Source: Asaia bogorensis NBRC 16594
Lineage (GTDB): Bacteria > Pseudomonadota > Alphaproteobacteria > Acetobacterales > Acetobacteraceae
Length of the DNA: 64,000 bases
Direction: 5' to 3'
NCBI RefSeq assembly: GCF_001547995.1
Contig: NZ_AP014690.1
Location: forward strand, 773,501-837,500
A program made the position numbers and the translations under genes. The first letter of the stretch is position 1. The number at the start of each line of letters is the position of its first letter. Shown here one piece after another: positions 48,503 to 57,232 of this stretch. Under the pieces are notes generated by a model that searched no databases, was not told the DNA's origin, and worked only from the letters and a program-made list of their open reading frames with translations.

Positions 48503-49882
48503 ATGGCCTCCGCAGCCGAGCAGCTTGCCGCCAATCTCAATCTGAGTTCGTTCTCCAAGGCGACCGAACTCAAAAAGCGCATCTGGTTCACCCTGGGCGC
48601 GCTCATCATCTATCGTCTGGGAACCTACATCCCGGTTCCTGGCGTCGATGCGACCGTGATGGGTCAGCTCCTGAACCAGAATCAGGGCGGCATCATCGGC
48701 ATGTTTGACATGTTCACCGGTGGTGCGCTTGGGCGTATGACTGTGTTCGCCCTGAACATCATGCCTTACATCAGCGCGTCGATCATCGTGCAGTTGCTTT
48801 CGACGGCGCTGCCTTCGCTTGAGGCACTCAAGAAAGAGGGTGATCAGGGCCGCAAGAAGCTTAACGCCTACACGCGTTACCTGACTGTGCTGATCGCCCT
48901 GTTCCAGGCCTATGGCATCGCCATGGGGCTCGAGCACATGACCAGCAAGACCGGTGCTCTGGCTGTTGTGGCGCCCGGTCCGTTCTTCATCCTGTCGTGC
49001 GTGGTGACGCTTGTTGGCGGAACCATGTTCCTGATGTGGCTGGGTGAGCAGATTACGTCGCGTGGTGTGGGTAACGGCATCTCACTGATCATCTTTGCTG
49101 GTATTGTCGCCAACCTGCCTCACGCGCTCGCCAGCCTGTTCCAGCTTGGCTACACGGGCGCGCTCTCGCCGTTCTTCGTGTTGCTGTTCCTGGTGCTTGC
49201 CGGGGCGACCATTGCGTTCATCGTGTTCATGGAGCAGGCGCAGCGCCGGGTAGTCATCCAGTATCCCAAGCGTCAGGTCGGCAGTCGCATGTTCGGTGGC
49301 GATTCCTCGCACATGCCGCTCAAGGTCAATACGGCTGGCGTGATTCCGCCCATTTTCGCTTCCTCCGTTCTACTGATCCCTGTGACGATTGCGGGCTTCA
49401 TGAACGGCAAGGGGCTTCCGGGCTGGCTTAACACCCTTGGTCAGGAACTGGGGCAGGGGCAGCCGCTCTACATGCTGTTCTATGCAGCAATGATCCTGTT
49501 TTTTTCGTATTTCTATGCTGCGGTTACTTTCAACCCTGAAGAGACTGCCGAGAATCTGCGTAAGCAGGGTGGCTTCGTTCCGGGTATTCGGCCCGGCTCG
49601 AACACGGCGCGTTATTTCGACCGTATCCTCTCACGCCTCACGACCATCGGCGCGCTCTACCTCGTTGCGGTCTGCTTGCTGCCTCAGATTCTGATCAGCC
49701 GCTACAACGTGCCGTTCTACTTCGGTGGTACGAGTCTGATCATCATCGTGTCGGTCACGATCGACACGATGACTCAGGTACAGTCACATTTGGTGGCTCA
49801 TCGCTATCAGGGCCTTATCCGCAAGCAGCGTGGTCGTGGGAACGGCAAGGCTGAGGCTGGCAGGGGAGTGCGCCGTCGATGA
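48503..49882 (+). CDS. secY: Protein translocase subunit SecY
   Basis: A 459-residue channel subunit of the Sec translocon with about ten membrane helices. Visible family segments include FTGGALGRMTVFALNIMPYISASIIVQLL, the GNGISLIIFAGIV turn, the RRVVIQYPKRQ loop, NTAGVIPPIFASS and GGTSLIIIVSVTIDT. It starts 107 bases after rplO and overlaps adk by four bases. rpmJ is not between it and rpsM. Confidence 0.97.
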   Translation: MASAAEQLAANLNLSSFSKATELKKRIWFTLGALIIYRLGTYIPVPGVDATVMGQLLNQNQGGIIGMFDMFTGGALGRMTVFALNIMPYISASIIVQLLSTALPSLEALKKEGDQGRKKLNAYTRYLTVLIALFQAYGIAMGLEHMTSKTGALAVVAPGPFFILSCVVTLVGGTMFLMWLGEQITSRGVGNGISLIIFAGIVANLPHALASLFQLGYTGALSPFFVLLFLVLAGATIAFIVFMEQAQRRVVIQYPKRQVGSRMFGGDSSHMPLKVNTAGVIPPIFASSVLLIPVTIAGFMNGKGLPGWLNTLGQELGQGQPLYMLFYAAMILFFSYFYAAVTFNPEETAENLRKQGGFVPGIRPGSNTARYFDRILSRLTTIGALYLVAVCLLPQILISRYNVPFYFGGTSLIIIVSVTIDTMTQVQSHLVAHRYQGLIRKQRGRGNGKAEAGRGVRRR

Positions 49883-50454
49883 ACATTATCCTTCTTGGCC
49901 CGCCTGGTGCGGGCAAGGGAACGCAGGCCCAGCGTCTTGAGCAGGAATACGGCCTGAAGCAGATCTCGACGGGCGATATGCTGCGCGCCGAGATGGCCGC
50001 AGGAACGCCGCTAGGTCTCAATGTGAAGTCGATCGTCGAGTCCGGGCAGTTTGTGCCGGACCCGGTGATGATCGACCTGATCAAGAGCCGCACCCTGCAG
50101 GCTGATTGCGCGAACGGGTTCATCCTCGATGGATTCCCGCGCACTGAAAGCCAGGCGGAGGCGCTGGACGCGATGCTGGCCTCGCGCGACATGAGAATCG
50201 ATGCGGTGCTGCTGCTCGAAGTCGATGCCGAGCAGATCGTGGCCCGGTTGGCTGAGCGGTGTGCACCGGATGGCTCACGACGTGCCGATGATGAACCTGA
50301 CACGGTTCGTCGTCGTATACAGGTCTATCGTGACCAGACGGCGCCCATTCTGCCCTATTATGAGAATGCGGGGCGCCTGCGCCGTATCGATGGTATGCAG
50401 AATGTCGAGACGGTGCATCAGGCTATCGTCGCGGTCCTTGGGCTTACAAAATAA
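49879..50454 (+). CDS. adk: Adenylate kinase (short form)
   Basis: A 191-residue kinase interconverting ATP+AMP and two ADP. The P-loop GPPGAGKGTQ is at residues 7-16, with the AMP-binding STGDMLRAE and the NGFILDGFPRTESQAEAL segment. The LID region is short and lacks zinc Cys, as in the small bacterial form. Its ATG overlaps the secY stop, a coupling common to many bacteria. Confidence 0.96.
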   Translation: MNIILLGPPGAGKGTQAQRLEQEYGLKQISTGDMLRAEMAAGTPLGLNVKSIVESGQFVPDPVMIDLIKSRTLQADCANGFILDGFPRTESQAEALDAMLASRDMRIDAVLLLEVDAEQIVARLAERCAPDGSRRADDEPDTVRRRIQVYRDQTAPILPYYENAGRLRRIDGMQNVETVHQAIVAVLGLTK

Positions 50455-50493
50455 GTCGGATGAGGCCGATCACGCAAAAGTGAACGGTTTTAT

Positions 50494-50521
50494 TTGACTC
50501 AAGGGGGGTGCTCGATATATT
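50494..50521 (+). promoter_or_regulatory. Promoter of the alpha operon
   Basis: TTGACT at 50494-50499 and TATATT at 50516-50521 with a 16-base spacer form a near-consensus pair, 40 bases after the adk stop and about 160 bases before rpsM. It gives rpsM-rpsK-rpoA-rplQ their own start with a long leader. Confidence 0.65.
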
Positions 50522-50677
50522 GCGCGCCCTCGACACAGGTGCTGTCAGTCGCGTTAATCGTCGCCCGTGAGGCGTTCGATTCTTTGGCGGATTGAACAGT
50601 TTCGATTGAACTGGCCCATGACATGGGTCGAAGCAGAAAGAGAGCTTGGCCTTCCGGTCAGGCAGGGAGTGAGTGGC

Positions 50678-51055
50678 GTGGCGCGTATTGCCGGCGTAAA
50701 TATTCCGACGAACAAGCGGGTAGTCATTGCCCTGAGCTACATCTACGGCATTGGTCCGTCGACGGCGAAGGCAATCTGCTCGAAGCTCGAAGTACCTGAA
50801 GCGAAGCGCGTCAACGAGCTGAGCGACGATGAGATCGTGAAGATCCGCGAACTGATTGACGGCGATTACCGCGTCGAGGGTGACCTCCGCCGCGAAACCG
50901 CGATGAACATCAAGCGTCTGATGGACCTTGGTTGCTATCGTGGTCTGCGTCACCGTCGTGGTCTGCCGGTGCGCGGCCAGCGTACGCACACGAATGCCCG
51001 TACCCGTAAGGGCAAGGCCGTGGCGATTGCCGGTAAGAAGAAAGCGACGCGCTAA
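50678..51055 (+). CDS. rpsM: 30S ribosomal protein S13
   Basis: A 125-residue S13 of the 30S head. GTG at 50678 starts the family sequence [14 protein letters not shown] and follows a GCAGGGAGTGA site; in-frame upstream sequence is unrelated. The core has [16 protein letters not shown] and [27 protein letters not shown]. It follows the candidate alpha promoter. Confidence 0.96.
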   Translation: MARIAGVNIPTNKRVVIALSYIYGIGPSTAKAICSKLEVPEAKRVNELSDDEIVKIRELIDGDYRVEGDLRRETAMNIKRLMDLGCYRGLRHRRGLPVRGQRTHTNARTRKGKAVAIAGKKKATR

Positions 51056-51147
51056 TTCGCGCATCTTAGGCGGATCGTGGCGAGTGGCGGCCCTCAGGCT
51101 GTCCTCTGCCCTTCGCTCATTGCCAAGTTTGACAGGACGACCTCATC

Positions 51148-51540
51148 ATGGCCAAGGCCGCAACTCCGCGTATCCGTAAGAAGGAGCGCAAGAACATCAT
51201 CTCCGGTGTCGCGCACGTTCTTTCGACGTTCAACAACACCATGATCACCATCTCCGACGCCCAGGGCAACTCGATTGCATGGTCTTCGGCTGGCGCGCAG
51301 GGCTTCAAGGGCTCGCGTAAGTCCACGCCGTATGCCGCTCAGGTTGCCGCCGAAGACGCAGGCCGCAAGGCACGCGACCACGGCATGGAGACGCTGGAAA
51401 TCGAAGTTTCGGGTCCGGGTTCGGGCCGTGAGAGCGCCCTGCGTGCCCTTCAGGCCGTCGGGTTCTCCATCACGTCGATCCGCGACATGACCCCGGTGCC
51501 GCATAACGGCTGCCGTCCGCGCAAGCGTCGTCGCGTCTGA
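51148..51540 (+). CDS. rpsK: 30S ribosomal protein S11
   Basis: A 130-residue S11 lining the mRNA exit channel. The core is [19 protein letters not shown] and [20 protein letters not shown], ending in the [19 protein letters not shown] tail. AGGACG precedes the ATG. Confidence 0.97.
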   Translation: MAKAATPRIRKKERKNIISGVAHVLSTFNNTMITISDAQGNSIAWSSAGAQGFKGSRKSTPYAAQVAAEDAGRKARDHGMETLEIEVSGPGSGRESALRALQAVGFSITSIRDMTPVPHNGCRPRKRRRV

Positions 51541-51546
51541 TTGGCT

Positions 51547-51646
51547 CCGGCCCCTTCGGGGGCCGGTTGTCTGTCACCACCCGTCCGTAGGTGGTTTCTC
51601 TTTCGGGGGAGGCCACCGGCACGTTCTGACCGCGCTCCGGCGCGGT
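51547..51646 (+). repeat. Two tetraloop hairpins in the rpsK-rpoA spacer
   Basis: CCGGCCCC/GGGGCCGG (51547-51554 with 51559-51566) is closed by TTCG, and ACCGCGC/GCGCGGT (51629-51635 with 51640-51646) by TCCG. Both loops are stable UNCG-type in RNA. Neither has a T-run, so an mRNA-stabilising, processing or translational control role is more likely than termination. Confidence 0.55.
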
Positions 51647-51696
51647 TGATGTTCCGTTGGTCCCCAGCGGGACAAGTTGTTTGAAAGGCCACGACA

Positions 51697-52716
51697 TTGG
51701 TCCTCCAGAAGAACTGGCAGTCCCTTATCAAGCCGGAAAAGCTGGAAGTCGCGCCCGGCTCCGTGCCCACGCAGACAGCCACGGTGATTGCCGAGCCGCT
51801 GGAGCGTGGTTTTGGCATGACGCTCGGCAACGCGATTCGTCGCGTGCTGCTCTCCTCGCTGCAGGGCGCTGCCGTCACCGCGATCCAGATCGACGGCGTG
51901 CTGCATGAGTTCTCGTCCGTGCCGGGCGTCCGTGAGGACGTGACGGACATCGTGCTGAACATCAAGCAGCTTGCCCTGCGCATGCACGGCGAAGGCCCCA
52001 AGCGCATGGTGCTGACGGCTACGGGCCCCGGCGAAGTGCGTGCAGGCCAGATTCAGGCCGGTCATGACATCGAGATCATGAACCCTGACCTGGTCATCTG
52101 CACGCTCGATGACGGTGTGAAGCTGGGCATGGAATTCACCGTGAATATGGGCAAGGGCTATGTTCCGGCCGCTGCCAACCGTCCGGAAGACGCGCCGATC
52201 GGGCTGATCCCCATCGATGCGATCTACTCCCCGGTGCGCAAAGTGTCGTACAAGGTTGAGCCGACCCGCGTGGGTCAGGTCACCGACTATGACAAGCTGC
52301 TGCTTACGGTCGAGACGAATGGCGCGGTTACGCCGGAAGACAGCCTGGCTCTGGCCGCCCGCATCCTGCAGGACCAGCTCCAGCTCTTCATCAACTTCGA
52401 CGAGCCGCGTCCGGTGCGTCAGGAAGAGCCGCGTGACGATCTGCCGTTCAACCGCAACCTGCTTCGCAAGGTTGATGAGCTCGAGCTGTCGGTGCGTAGC
52501 GCCAACTGCCTGAAGAACGACAACATCGTCTATATCGGCGATCTGGTTCAGAAGTCTGAGCAGGAAATGCTGCGTACGCCGAATTTCGGTCGTAAGTCGC
52601 TGAATGAAATCAAGGAAGTCCTGACTTCCATGGGTCTGTCGCTGGGCATGAATGTTCCGGCCTGGCCTCCCGAGAACATTGAGGATCTGGCAAAGCGTCT
52701 CGACGAGACGTTCTGA
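51697..52716 (+). CDS. rpoA: RNA polymerase subunit alpha
   Basis: A 339-residue alpha subunit. The N-terminal domain ([30 protein letters not shown]) dimerises to start polymerase assembly; the C-terminal domain ([23 protein letters not shown] and [13 protein letters not shown]) contacts UP elements and activators. The start codon appears to be TTG at 51697, giving the family start [16 protein letters not shown]; no ATG is usable nearby. Only a weak GAAAGG site precedes it. Confidence 0.96.
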   Translation: MVLQKNWQSLIKPEKLEVAPGSVPTQTATVIAEPLERGFGMTLGNAIRRVLLSSLQGAAVTAIQIDGVLHEFSSVPGVREDVTDIVLNIKQLALRMHGEGPKRMVLTATGPGEVRAGQIQAGHDIEIMNPDLVICTLDDGVKLGMEFTVNMGKGYVPAAANRPEDAPIGLIPIDAIYSPVRKVSYKVEPTRVGQVTDYDKLLLTVETNGAVTPEDSLALAARILQDQLQLFINFDEPRPVRQEEPRDDLPFNRNLLRKVDELELSVRSANCLKNDNIVYIGDLVQKSEQEMLRTPNFGRKSLNEIKEVLTSMGLSLGMNVPAWPPENIEDLAKRLDETF

Positions 52717-52754
52717 GCCCTATCCGGTAGAAAGCAGAGTAAGGAAACCCGATC

Positions 52755-53180
52755 ATGCGTCATGGTGTTGCTGGGCGTAAGCTCAACGTAACCTCGACCC
52801 ACCGCGCAGCCATGTTCCGCAACATGGCCGTGGCTATCATCAAGCACGAGCAGATCACGACGACGCTGCCCAAGGCGAAGGAAATTCGCCCGATCGTCGA
52901 GAAGCTGATCACCCTCGGCAAGCGTGGCACGCTGCACGCTCGCCGTCAGGCTTTTGCCCAGCTGCGCGACGAGACCATCGTCACCAAGCTGTTCTCGACC
53001 ATTGCAGAGCGCTATCAGGGCCGTTCGGGTGGTTACACCCGCGTCCTGAAGGCCGGCGTCCGCTACGGCGACAACGCTGACATGGCCGTTGTCGAGATGG
53101 TCGACCGTGACGTTGATGCCAAGGGCAAGGATAGCGGCCCGGTGTTCAACCAGTCCGGTGAAGAGCCGATGGCTGCCTGA
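52755..53180 (+). CDS. rplQ: 50S ribosomal protein L17
   Basis: A 141-residue L17, last gene of the ribosomal cluster. [17 protein letters not shown] and the [13 protein letters not shown] helix are typical; the C-terminal tail after YTRVLK is longer and acidic. A strong terminator follows. Confidence 0.97.
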   Translation: MRHGVAGRKLNVTSTHRAAMFRNMAVAIIKHEQITTTLPKAKEIRPIVEKLITLGKRGTLHARRQAFAQLRDETIVTKLFSTIAERYQGRSGGYTRVLKAGVRYGDNADMAVVEMVDRDVDAKGKDSGPVFNQSGEEPMAA

Positions 53181-53208
53181 TCCTGAAGGATCGGAACGCC
53201 AATGGAGA

Positions 53209-53237
53209 GGCCGGGCAGGAAACTGCCCGGCCTTTTT
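53209..53237 (+). terminator. Rho-independent terminator of the ribosomal cluster
   Basis: A perfect 10-bp stem GGCCGGGCAG/CTGCCCGGCC (53209-53218 with 53223-53232), loop GAAA, is followed directly by TTTTT. It ends the 28-kb co-directional cluster. Confidence 0.9.
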
Positions 53238-53240
53238 CAT

Positions 53241-53264
53241 TTGGACTTACAAAATTCTGTCCAA
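53241..53264. repeat. Inverted repeat upstream of the MFS gene
   Basis: TTGGAC (53241-53246) and GTCCAA (53259-53264) form a 6-bp inverted repeat with a 12-base AT-rich spacer, just after the rplQ terminator. It may be an operator for the MFS gene 270 bases downstream. The rest of the 356-base spacer (53181-53536) shows no gene and no clear promoter. Confidence 0.3.
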
Positions 53265-53536
53265 TCGTTTAAACAACCCTCCAATACGCAAACACATCAA
53301 TCCTACCTTTCAAAGCAGGATTTTTGATCAGTTTCGATACCGATCCTTCCTATCATGGGGTCGGGGGGCCAGTTTCGATATTCTGCATGGATATCCGGAC
53401 GTTTTCCTGCGTTGGCGGGATCTGGCTTTTTCAACGGTCCGAGCACTCTCGTAGGACCAGTCACCACGCATCCCATGCCGATCCGGGCAATGAGGCCCGG
53501 TACGCTCGCGCTGCGTGTAGATACAGGAGAGCTTCT

Positions 53537-54850
53537 TTGTCTGAGGCAAGCACCACCCAGAGACGCGGGATCGCAGAGATCCTCGGTATTCCACGCCCTC
53601 TCTTTTTCGGCTTCGTCGGTCTGCTTTTGTTCATGATCGGTGACGGTGTCGAGGCGGGATACCTTGATACATTCATGCTCCATAACGGGCACACCCAGGG
53701 CGACGTGAACCTTCTGTTCACGACCTATGGTATCACGGTCATGATCTCGGCCTGGTTTTCCGGGCCGCTGTCGGACCTGTATGGCCCAAAACGTGTGATG
53801 TGGATTGGATTGATCCTTTGGTCCGTGCTTGAGGTTGGGCTTCTTGCTCTGGGTCTCGGCCCGAATAACTTCACAATGACGCTCCTCTTCTACACGCTGC
53901 GCGGCTTCGCCTATCCGCTCTTCGCCTACGGGTTCCTCGTCTGGATTGCGGCAGCGACACCGGCGACGATGCTGGGCTCGGCGGCTGGCTGGTTCTGGTT
54001 CTCCTTCTCTGCCGGTTTGCCGACACTCGGTTCGCAGTTCGCGCGTTATGCCATCCCTGCAATCGGCGAGCTGGCCACGTTCTGGTGCTCGCTTGGTCTC
54101 GTAGTCCTTGGCGGCCTAGTGGCGTTGCTCTTTACCCATGAACCAACCGGGAAGAAGCGCCTGCTGCCCGATCATGTGAGCACACGCGACATTTTCTTCG
54201 GGTCGATCAGTATCATGTGGCGCGAGCCCAAGACACTGATCGCCGGTATCGTGCGCACCATCGACACGTCGTCGGAATACGCGTTCCTCGCGATTATGCC
54301 GGCGTTCTTCATCGATCACCTTGGTTTCACGCAAGGCCAGTGGCTGAACCTGTTGTCGCTGATCTTCCTCAGCAACATCCTGTTCAATCTGGTCTCGGGT
54401 ATGCTGGCCGATGCGCTCGGACACCGCTTCATCGTTTCCGTGTTCGGCGGCATTGGTGGCTTCGTCTCGATCCCGCTCTTTTATTATATCCCGGTCTGGT
54501 ATCCTGGTAACTTCGCGGCTGCTGCGGCTGTAGGCATTTTCTACGGCGCGACCGTCGCTGCCTTCGTTCCGCTCTCCGGCCTGATGCCGCAGATTTGCCC
54601 CAAGGAGAAGGCGGCCGCGCTGTCGATCCTTGGTCTGGGTGCCGGTGCGAGCACCTGGGTTGGCCCGGCCATTGCCGGCATCTGCGAGAGTGTGTTCGGT
54701 TTCGGCATGGAAGGGATCATCTGGGCCTTTGCCCTGATCTATCTGGCAGCCGCCGGTATGACGATCACGCTCCGTATCTCGGACGAGGCGCGTCGTTATA
54801 CGCAGGAAGCGCTTGCCCGTGGTGAGAACATGACGGCCGTCGGACACTAA
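53537..54850 (+). CDS. MFS transporter, polyol-permease-like
   Basis: A 437-residue major facilitator carrier with about twelve membrane helices. The loop between helices 2 and 3 shows the family motif GPLSDLYGPKRVM, and the second-half copy SGMLADALGHRFI is also visible. The overall look resembles the polyol/ribitol permease (RbtT/CsbX) branch, common in sugar-alcohol-oxidising acetic acid bacteria; the substrate is inferred only. The TTG at 53537 follows ACAGGAGA and places helix 1 about 20 residues in. Upstream codons are Arg/His-rich and not membrane-like. A terminator follows. Confidence 0.8.
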   Translation: MSEASTTQRRGIAEILGIPRPLFFGFVGLLLFMIGDGVEAGYLDTFMLHNGHTQGDVNLLFTTYGITVMISAWFSGPLSDLYGPKRVMWIGLILWSVLEVGLLALGLGPNNFTMTLLFYTLRGFAYPLFAYGFLVWIAAATPATMLGSAAGWFWFSFSAGLPTLGSQFARYAIPAIGELATFWCSLGLVVLGGLVALLFTHEPTGKKRLLPDHVSTRDIFFGSISIMWREPKTLIAGIVRTIDTSSEYAFLAIMPAFFIDHLGFTQGQWLNLLSLIFLSNILFNLVSGMLADALGHRFIVSVFGGIGGFVSIPLFYYIPVWYPGNFAAAAAVGIFYGATVAAFVPLSGLMPQICPKEKAAALSILGLGAGASTWVGPAIAGICESVFGFGMEGIIWAFALIYLAAAGMTITLRISDEARRYTQEALARGENMTAVGH

Positions 54851-54881
54851 GGGCTCAATTCCTCCTGTACCGACATGGCGA

Positions 54882-54914
54882 GGCGCCGTTGACATCCGTC
54901 GACGGCGCCTTTTC
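54882..54914 (+). terminator. Rho-independent terminator after the MFS gene
   Basis: GGCGCCGT (54882-54889) pairs with ACGGCGCC (54902-54909) around a 12-base loop, followed by TTTTCT. It begins 31 bases after the MFS stop and ends just before the ASCH gene. Confidence 0.8.
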
Positions 54915-54923
54915 TCTGTCTGG

Positions 54924-55337
54924 ATGACTGACCCTGTCTCTTCACCACCATCAGGATGGGAAAGCTTCGATCGCTTTTCCTTCGGCGACAGTCCGGCGCT
55001 TGCCGATGAGCTTCTTGGCCTCGTTATCCGCGGGATCAAGACCGGCACATGCTGGGCTGCCTGCGACGGGCAGCAAACCCATATTGGGAAGTTGAGCGTC
55101 ATTTGTGACGGCAGGGACCAGCCCCGTGCCATCACCCGCACCGTGGCTCTCGAGAAACGACGCTATTGTGACGTGGATGAGGCTTTTGCGGCCAAGGAAG
55201 GGGAGGGCGACCGGAGCCTCGCCTATTGGCGGGGCGAGCATGAGCGTTATTTCCGTCGTCTAAACCAATTCAGCGAGACGATGGAGCTATGGTGCGAGGA
55301 ATTTGCTGTCGTGTTTGTGTTTCCTCACACGCACTGA
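54924..55337 (+). CDS. ASCH-domain protein
   Basis: A 137-residue protein with the ASCH fold (ELLGLVIRGIKTGTCWA, then VICDGRDQPRAITRTVALEKRRYCDVDEAFAAKEGEGD and LAYWRGEHERYF). ASCH proteins resemble PUA domains and bind RNA or nucleosides; some related bacterial members hydrolyse acylcytidines. The cellular role here is unknown. It begins ten bases after the MFS terminator, so its promoter probably overlaps that region. Confidence 0.85.
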   Translation: MTDPVSSPPSGWESFDRFSFGDSPALADELLGLVIRGIKTGTCWAACDGQQTHIGKLSVICDGRDQPRAITRTVALEKRRYCDVDEAFAAKEGEGDRSLAYWRGEHERYFRRLNQFSETMELWCEEFAVVFVFPHTH

Positions 55338-55424
55338 CCGGGCGTCTGTCACCAGTACGGCGGCAGGGTGAACTTTCGTTGCGACTTCGCGTTGACCCCG
55401 GACAGAACTAAAAAGGGTTTCGCT

Positions 55425-55598
55425 ATGCTAAAGCTCGCCATCTTCTTCCTGATCATCTCCCTGATTGCAGGGCTCTTCGGATTCACCGGTATCTCGGCAG
55501 CTTCGGCGGGGATCGCGAAAATCCTGTTCTTCCTCTTTATCGCCCTGTTTGTGCTTTTCCTGGTCATCGCCGTCTTTGTCGGCAAGGCCGTGACTTGA
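55425..55598 (+). CDS. Small membrane protein, DUF1328 family
   Basis: A 57-residue peptide of the DUF1328/YtjA type with two hydrophobic segments ([20 protein letters not shown] and [21 protein letters not shown]) joined by an Ala/Ser/Gly turn. Its function is unknown; members are often stress-linked. ATG 55425 gives the usual length; the upstream in-frame part is polar. A terminator lies 23 bases after the stop. Confidence 0.85.
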   Translation: MLKLAIFFLIISLIAGLFGFTGISAASAGIAKILFFLFIALFVLFLVIAVFVGKAVT

Positions 55599-55620
55599 GC
55601 CTGTCAGAGACGACACCCCA

Positions 55621-55655
55621 AAAAGGGGAGAGCCGAGAGGCTCTCCCCTTTTTTA
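55621..55655. terminator. Bidirectional terminator
   Basis: AAAAGGGGAGAGCC (from 55621) pairs with GGCTCTCCCCTTTT around GAGA and is flanked by A- and T-runs, so it can stop transcripts from both sides: the DUF1328 gene on the plus strand and the mdt operon on the minus strand. Confidence 0.88.
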
Positions 55656-55693
55656 TTTGCTCGTAGTGCCGAGCCGAAAACGCAGGATGGGGC

Positions 55694-57232
55694 TTACTGC
55701 TTCGTCTTGGACAGGAATTCCGGCAGCAATGGATTATTGGTCTGCAGTGAGGCCTTGCTGGGGAGCTGCGAGACATCCCAGCCGCCGCCGAGGGCCACAA
55801 TCAGATCGACATGGGCGATAGCCTGGCTTTGGTGAATACCAAGAGCCTGAACTTCGTAATTCAGGGCATTCTGCTGGCTGGTCAGGACGGTCGTGTACGT
55901 CTGGGTGCCTGCCATGTATTCGTTGAGAGAGACACGGACGGCTTCCTGAGCGGACTTGACGGCGACATCCTGCTGAGCCAGCTGCTCTTCAAGAATACGC
56001 AGGTTCGACAGATTATCCTCAACACCCTGCAGCGCGCTCAGCACGGTCTGGCGATAGGTCGCCACCGAGGCATCGTAATCGGCCCGGGCGCTGAGCACGG
56101 CCGCGCTGCGTGCGCCGCCATTGAACAGGGTCTCGGTCGATGACGCGCCGAGCGACCAGAAGCGCGTGGCTGCCTGGATCAGTGTCTGAAGCGGGTTGCC
56201 GCTATAGCCATAGGTCGCGCTGACCGAGATCTCCGGATAGAAGGCGGCGATATAATAGCCGATCTCGGCATTATACCCTTCCATGTTGCGTTCGGCGGCT
56301 GCGATATCAGGGCGGCGCTGCAGAAGCACCGACGGCACGGCACTGGGCGCTGTGGGTAGGGTAAGGGGCAGAGCCCCGACGGGAATGGTCAGATCGGCAG
56401 GCGCACGACCAATCAGCACGGCTATGGCATGTTCGTATTGGGCCCGCGTGATCCCGGCCTGGGTGGCCTGGGCCTCGGTCTGCTGCAACTGATACCGTGC
56501 CTGCCAGAGCGAGCTCGGGTCCGTTACGCCGGCATCGACCTGATTTTGCACGATGCTGAGCGCCTGACGGAAATAGCCCACATTATCGAGGTAAAGCTTC
56601 TTCAGGCTGTCCTGATAACGCAGGTTGAAATACGCATTGGCCAGCTGGGACTGATAGGACAGCTGCGCATTGGCGAGATCAGCCGCGCTCGCCTGGGTGG
56701 CCGTCACCTGTTGCTGGATCTGGCGACGGATACGGCCCCAGACATCGAGCGTCCAGGAGGCAGAAGGCCCGGTATTCCATGTATTGACTGTGGTCGTGGT
56801 GGAGTAATTGACTACCGATCCCGAACTGGCGCTTCGTGAGCCGCTACCTTGGGCGTTACGGCTGAAACTGAATGAGCCGGAAAGCGTGGGGAAGAGCTGG
56901 GCACGAATGGAGTCGATGGTTGCCTCGGCCTTGCGATACTGCGCCTCATATTGCTTCACGTTCTGGTTGGAGATCGCGACCTGCGACTCAAGCCAGTTCA
57001 GCTGGGGATCGTGATAGACCTCCCACCACGCCCCTTTCGGCGCTTCGGCCAGCTGGGGCTGGGCGACGCCCCAGCCCGCAGGCGGCTTGGGGGCTTCCTT
57101 GAACTTGGCCGAAATCACCGCATGGGGACGATGGTAATCAGGCCCCACCATGAAGCATCCTGAAAGCAGGGGCGTGCAGCATGCAGCAAGGAGGGACAGG
57201 CGTCGGGCTGAGCGAGACGGGAAGAGAGTCAT
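55694..57232 (-). CDS. Outer-membrane efflux lipoprotein, NodT/OprM type
   Basis: A 512-residue outer-membrane channel. The signal ends at lipobox LLSGC, then FMVGPDYHRPHAV and WWEVYHDPQLNWLES, with two OEP repeats (LLQRRPDIAAAERNMEGYNAEIG between them; LNEYMAGTQTYTTVLTSQQ near the end). A Ser/Gly/Thr-rich insertion of about 25 residues (GSGSRSASSGSV region, about 130-155) lies after the first strand segment. It is last in the mdt-type operon; its start overlaps the permease stop by four bases. Confidence 0.92.
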   Translation of the reverse strand: MTLFPSRSARRLSLLAACCTPLLSGCFMVGPDYHRPHAVISAKFKEAPKPPAGWGVAQPQLAEAPKGAWWEVYHDPQLNWLESQVAISNQNVKQYEAQYRKAEATIDSIRAQLFPTLSGSFSFSRNAQGSGSRSASSGSVVNYSTTTTVNTWNTGPSASWTLDVWGRIRRQIQQQVTATQASAADLANAQLSYQSQLANAYFNLRYQDSLKKLYLDNVGYFRQALSIVQNQVDAGVTDPSSLWQARYQLQQTEAQATQAGITRAQYEHAIAVLIGRAPADLTIPVGALPLTLPTAPSAVPSVLLQRRPDIAAAERNMEGYNAEIGYYIAAFYPEISVSATYGYSGNPLQTLIQAATRFWSLGASSTETLFNGGARSAAVLSARADYDASVATYRQTVLSALQGVEDNLSNLRILEEQLAQQDVAVKSAQEAVRVSLNEYMAGTQTYTTVLTSQQNALNYEVQALGIHQSQAIAHVDLIVALGGGWDVSQLPSKASLQTNNPLLPEFLSKTKQ

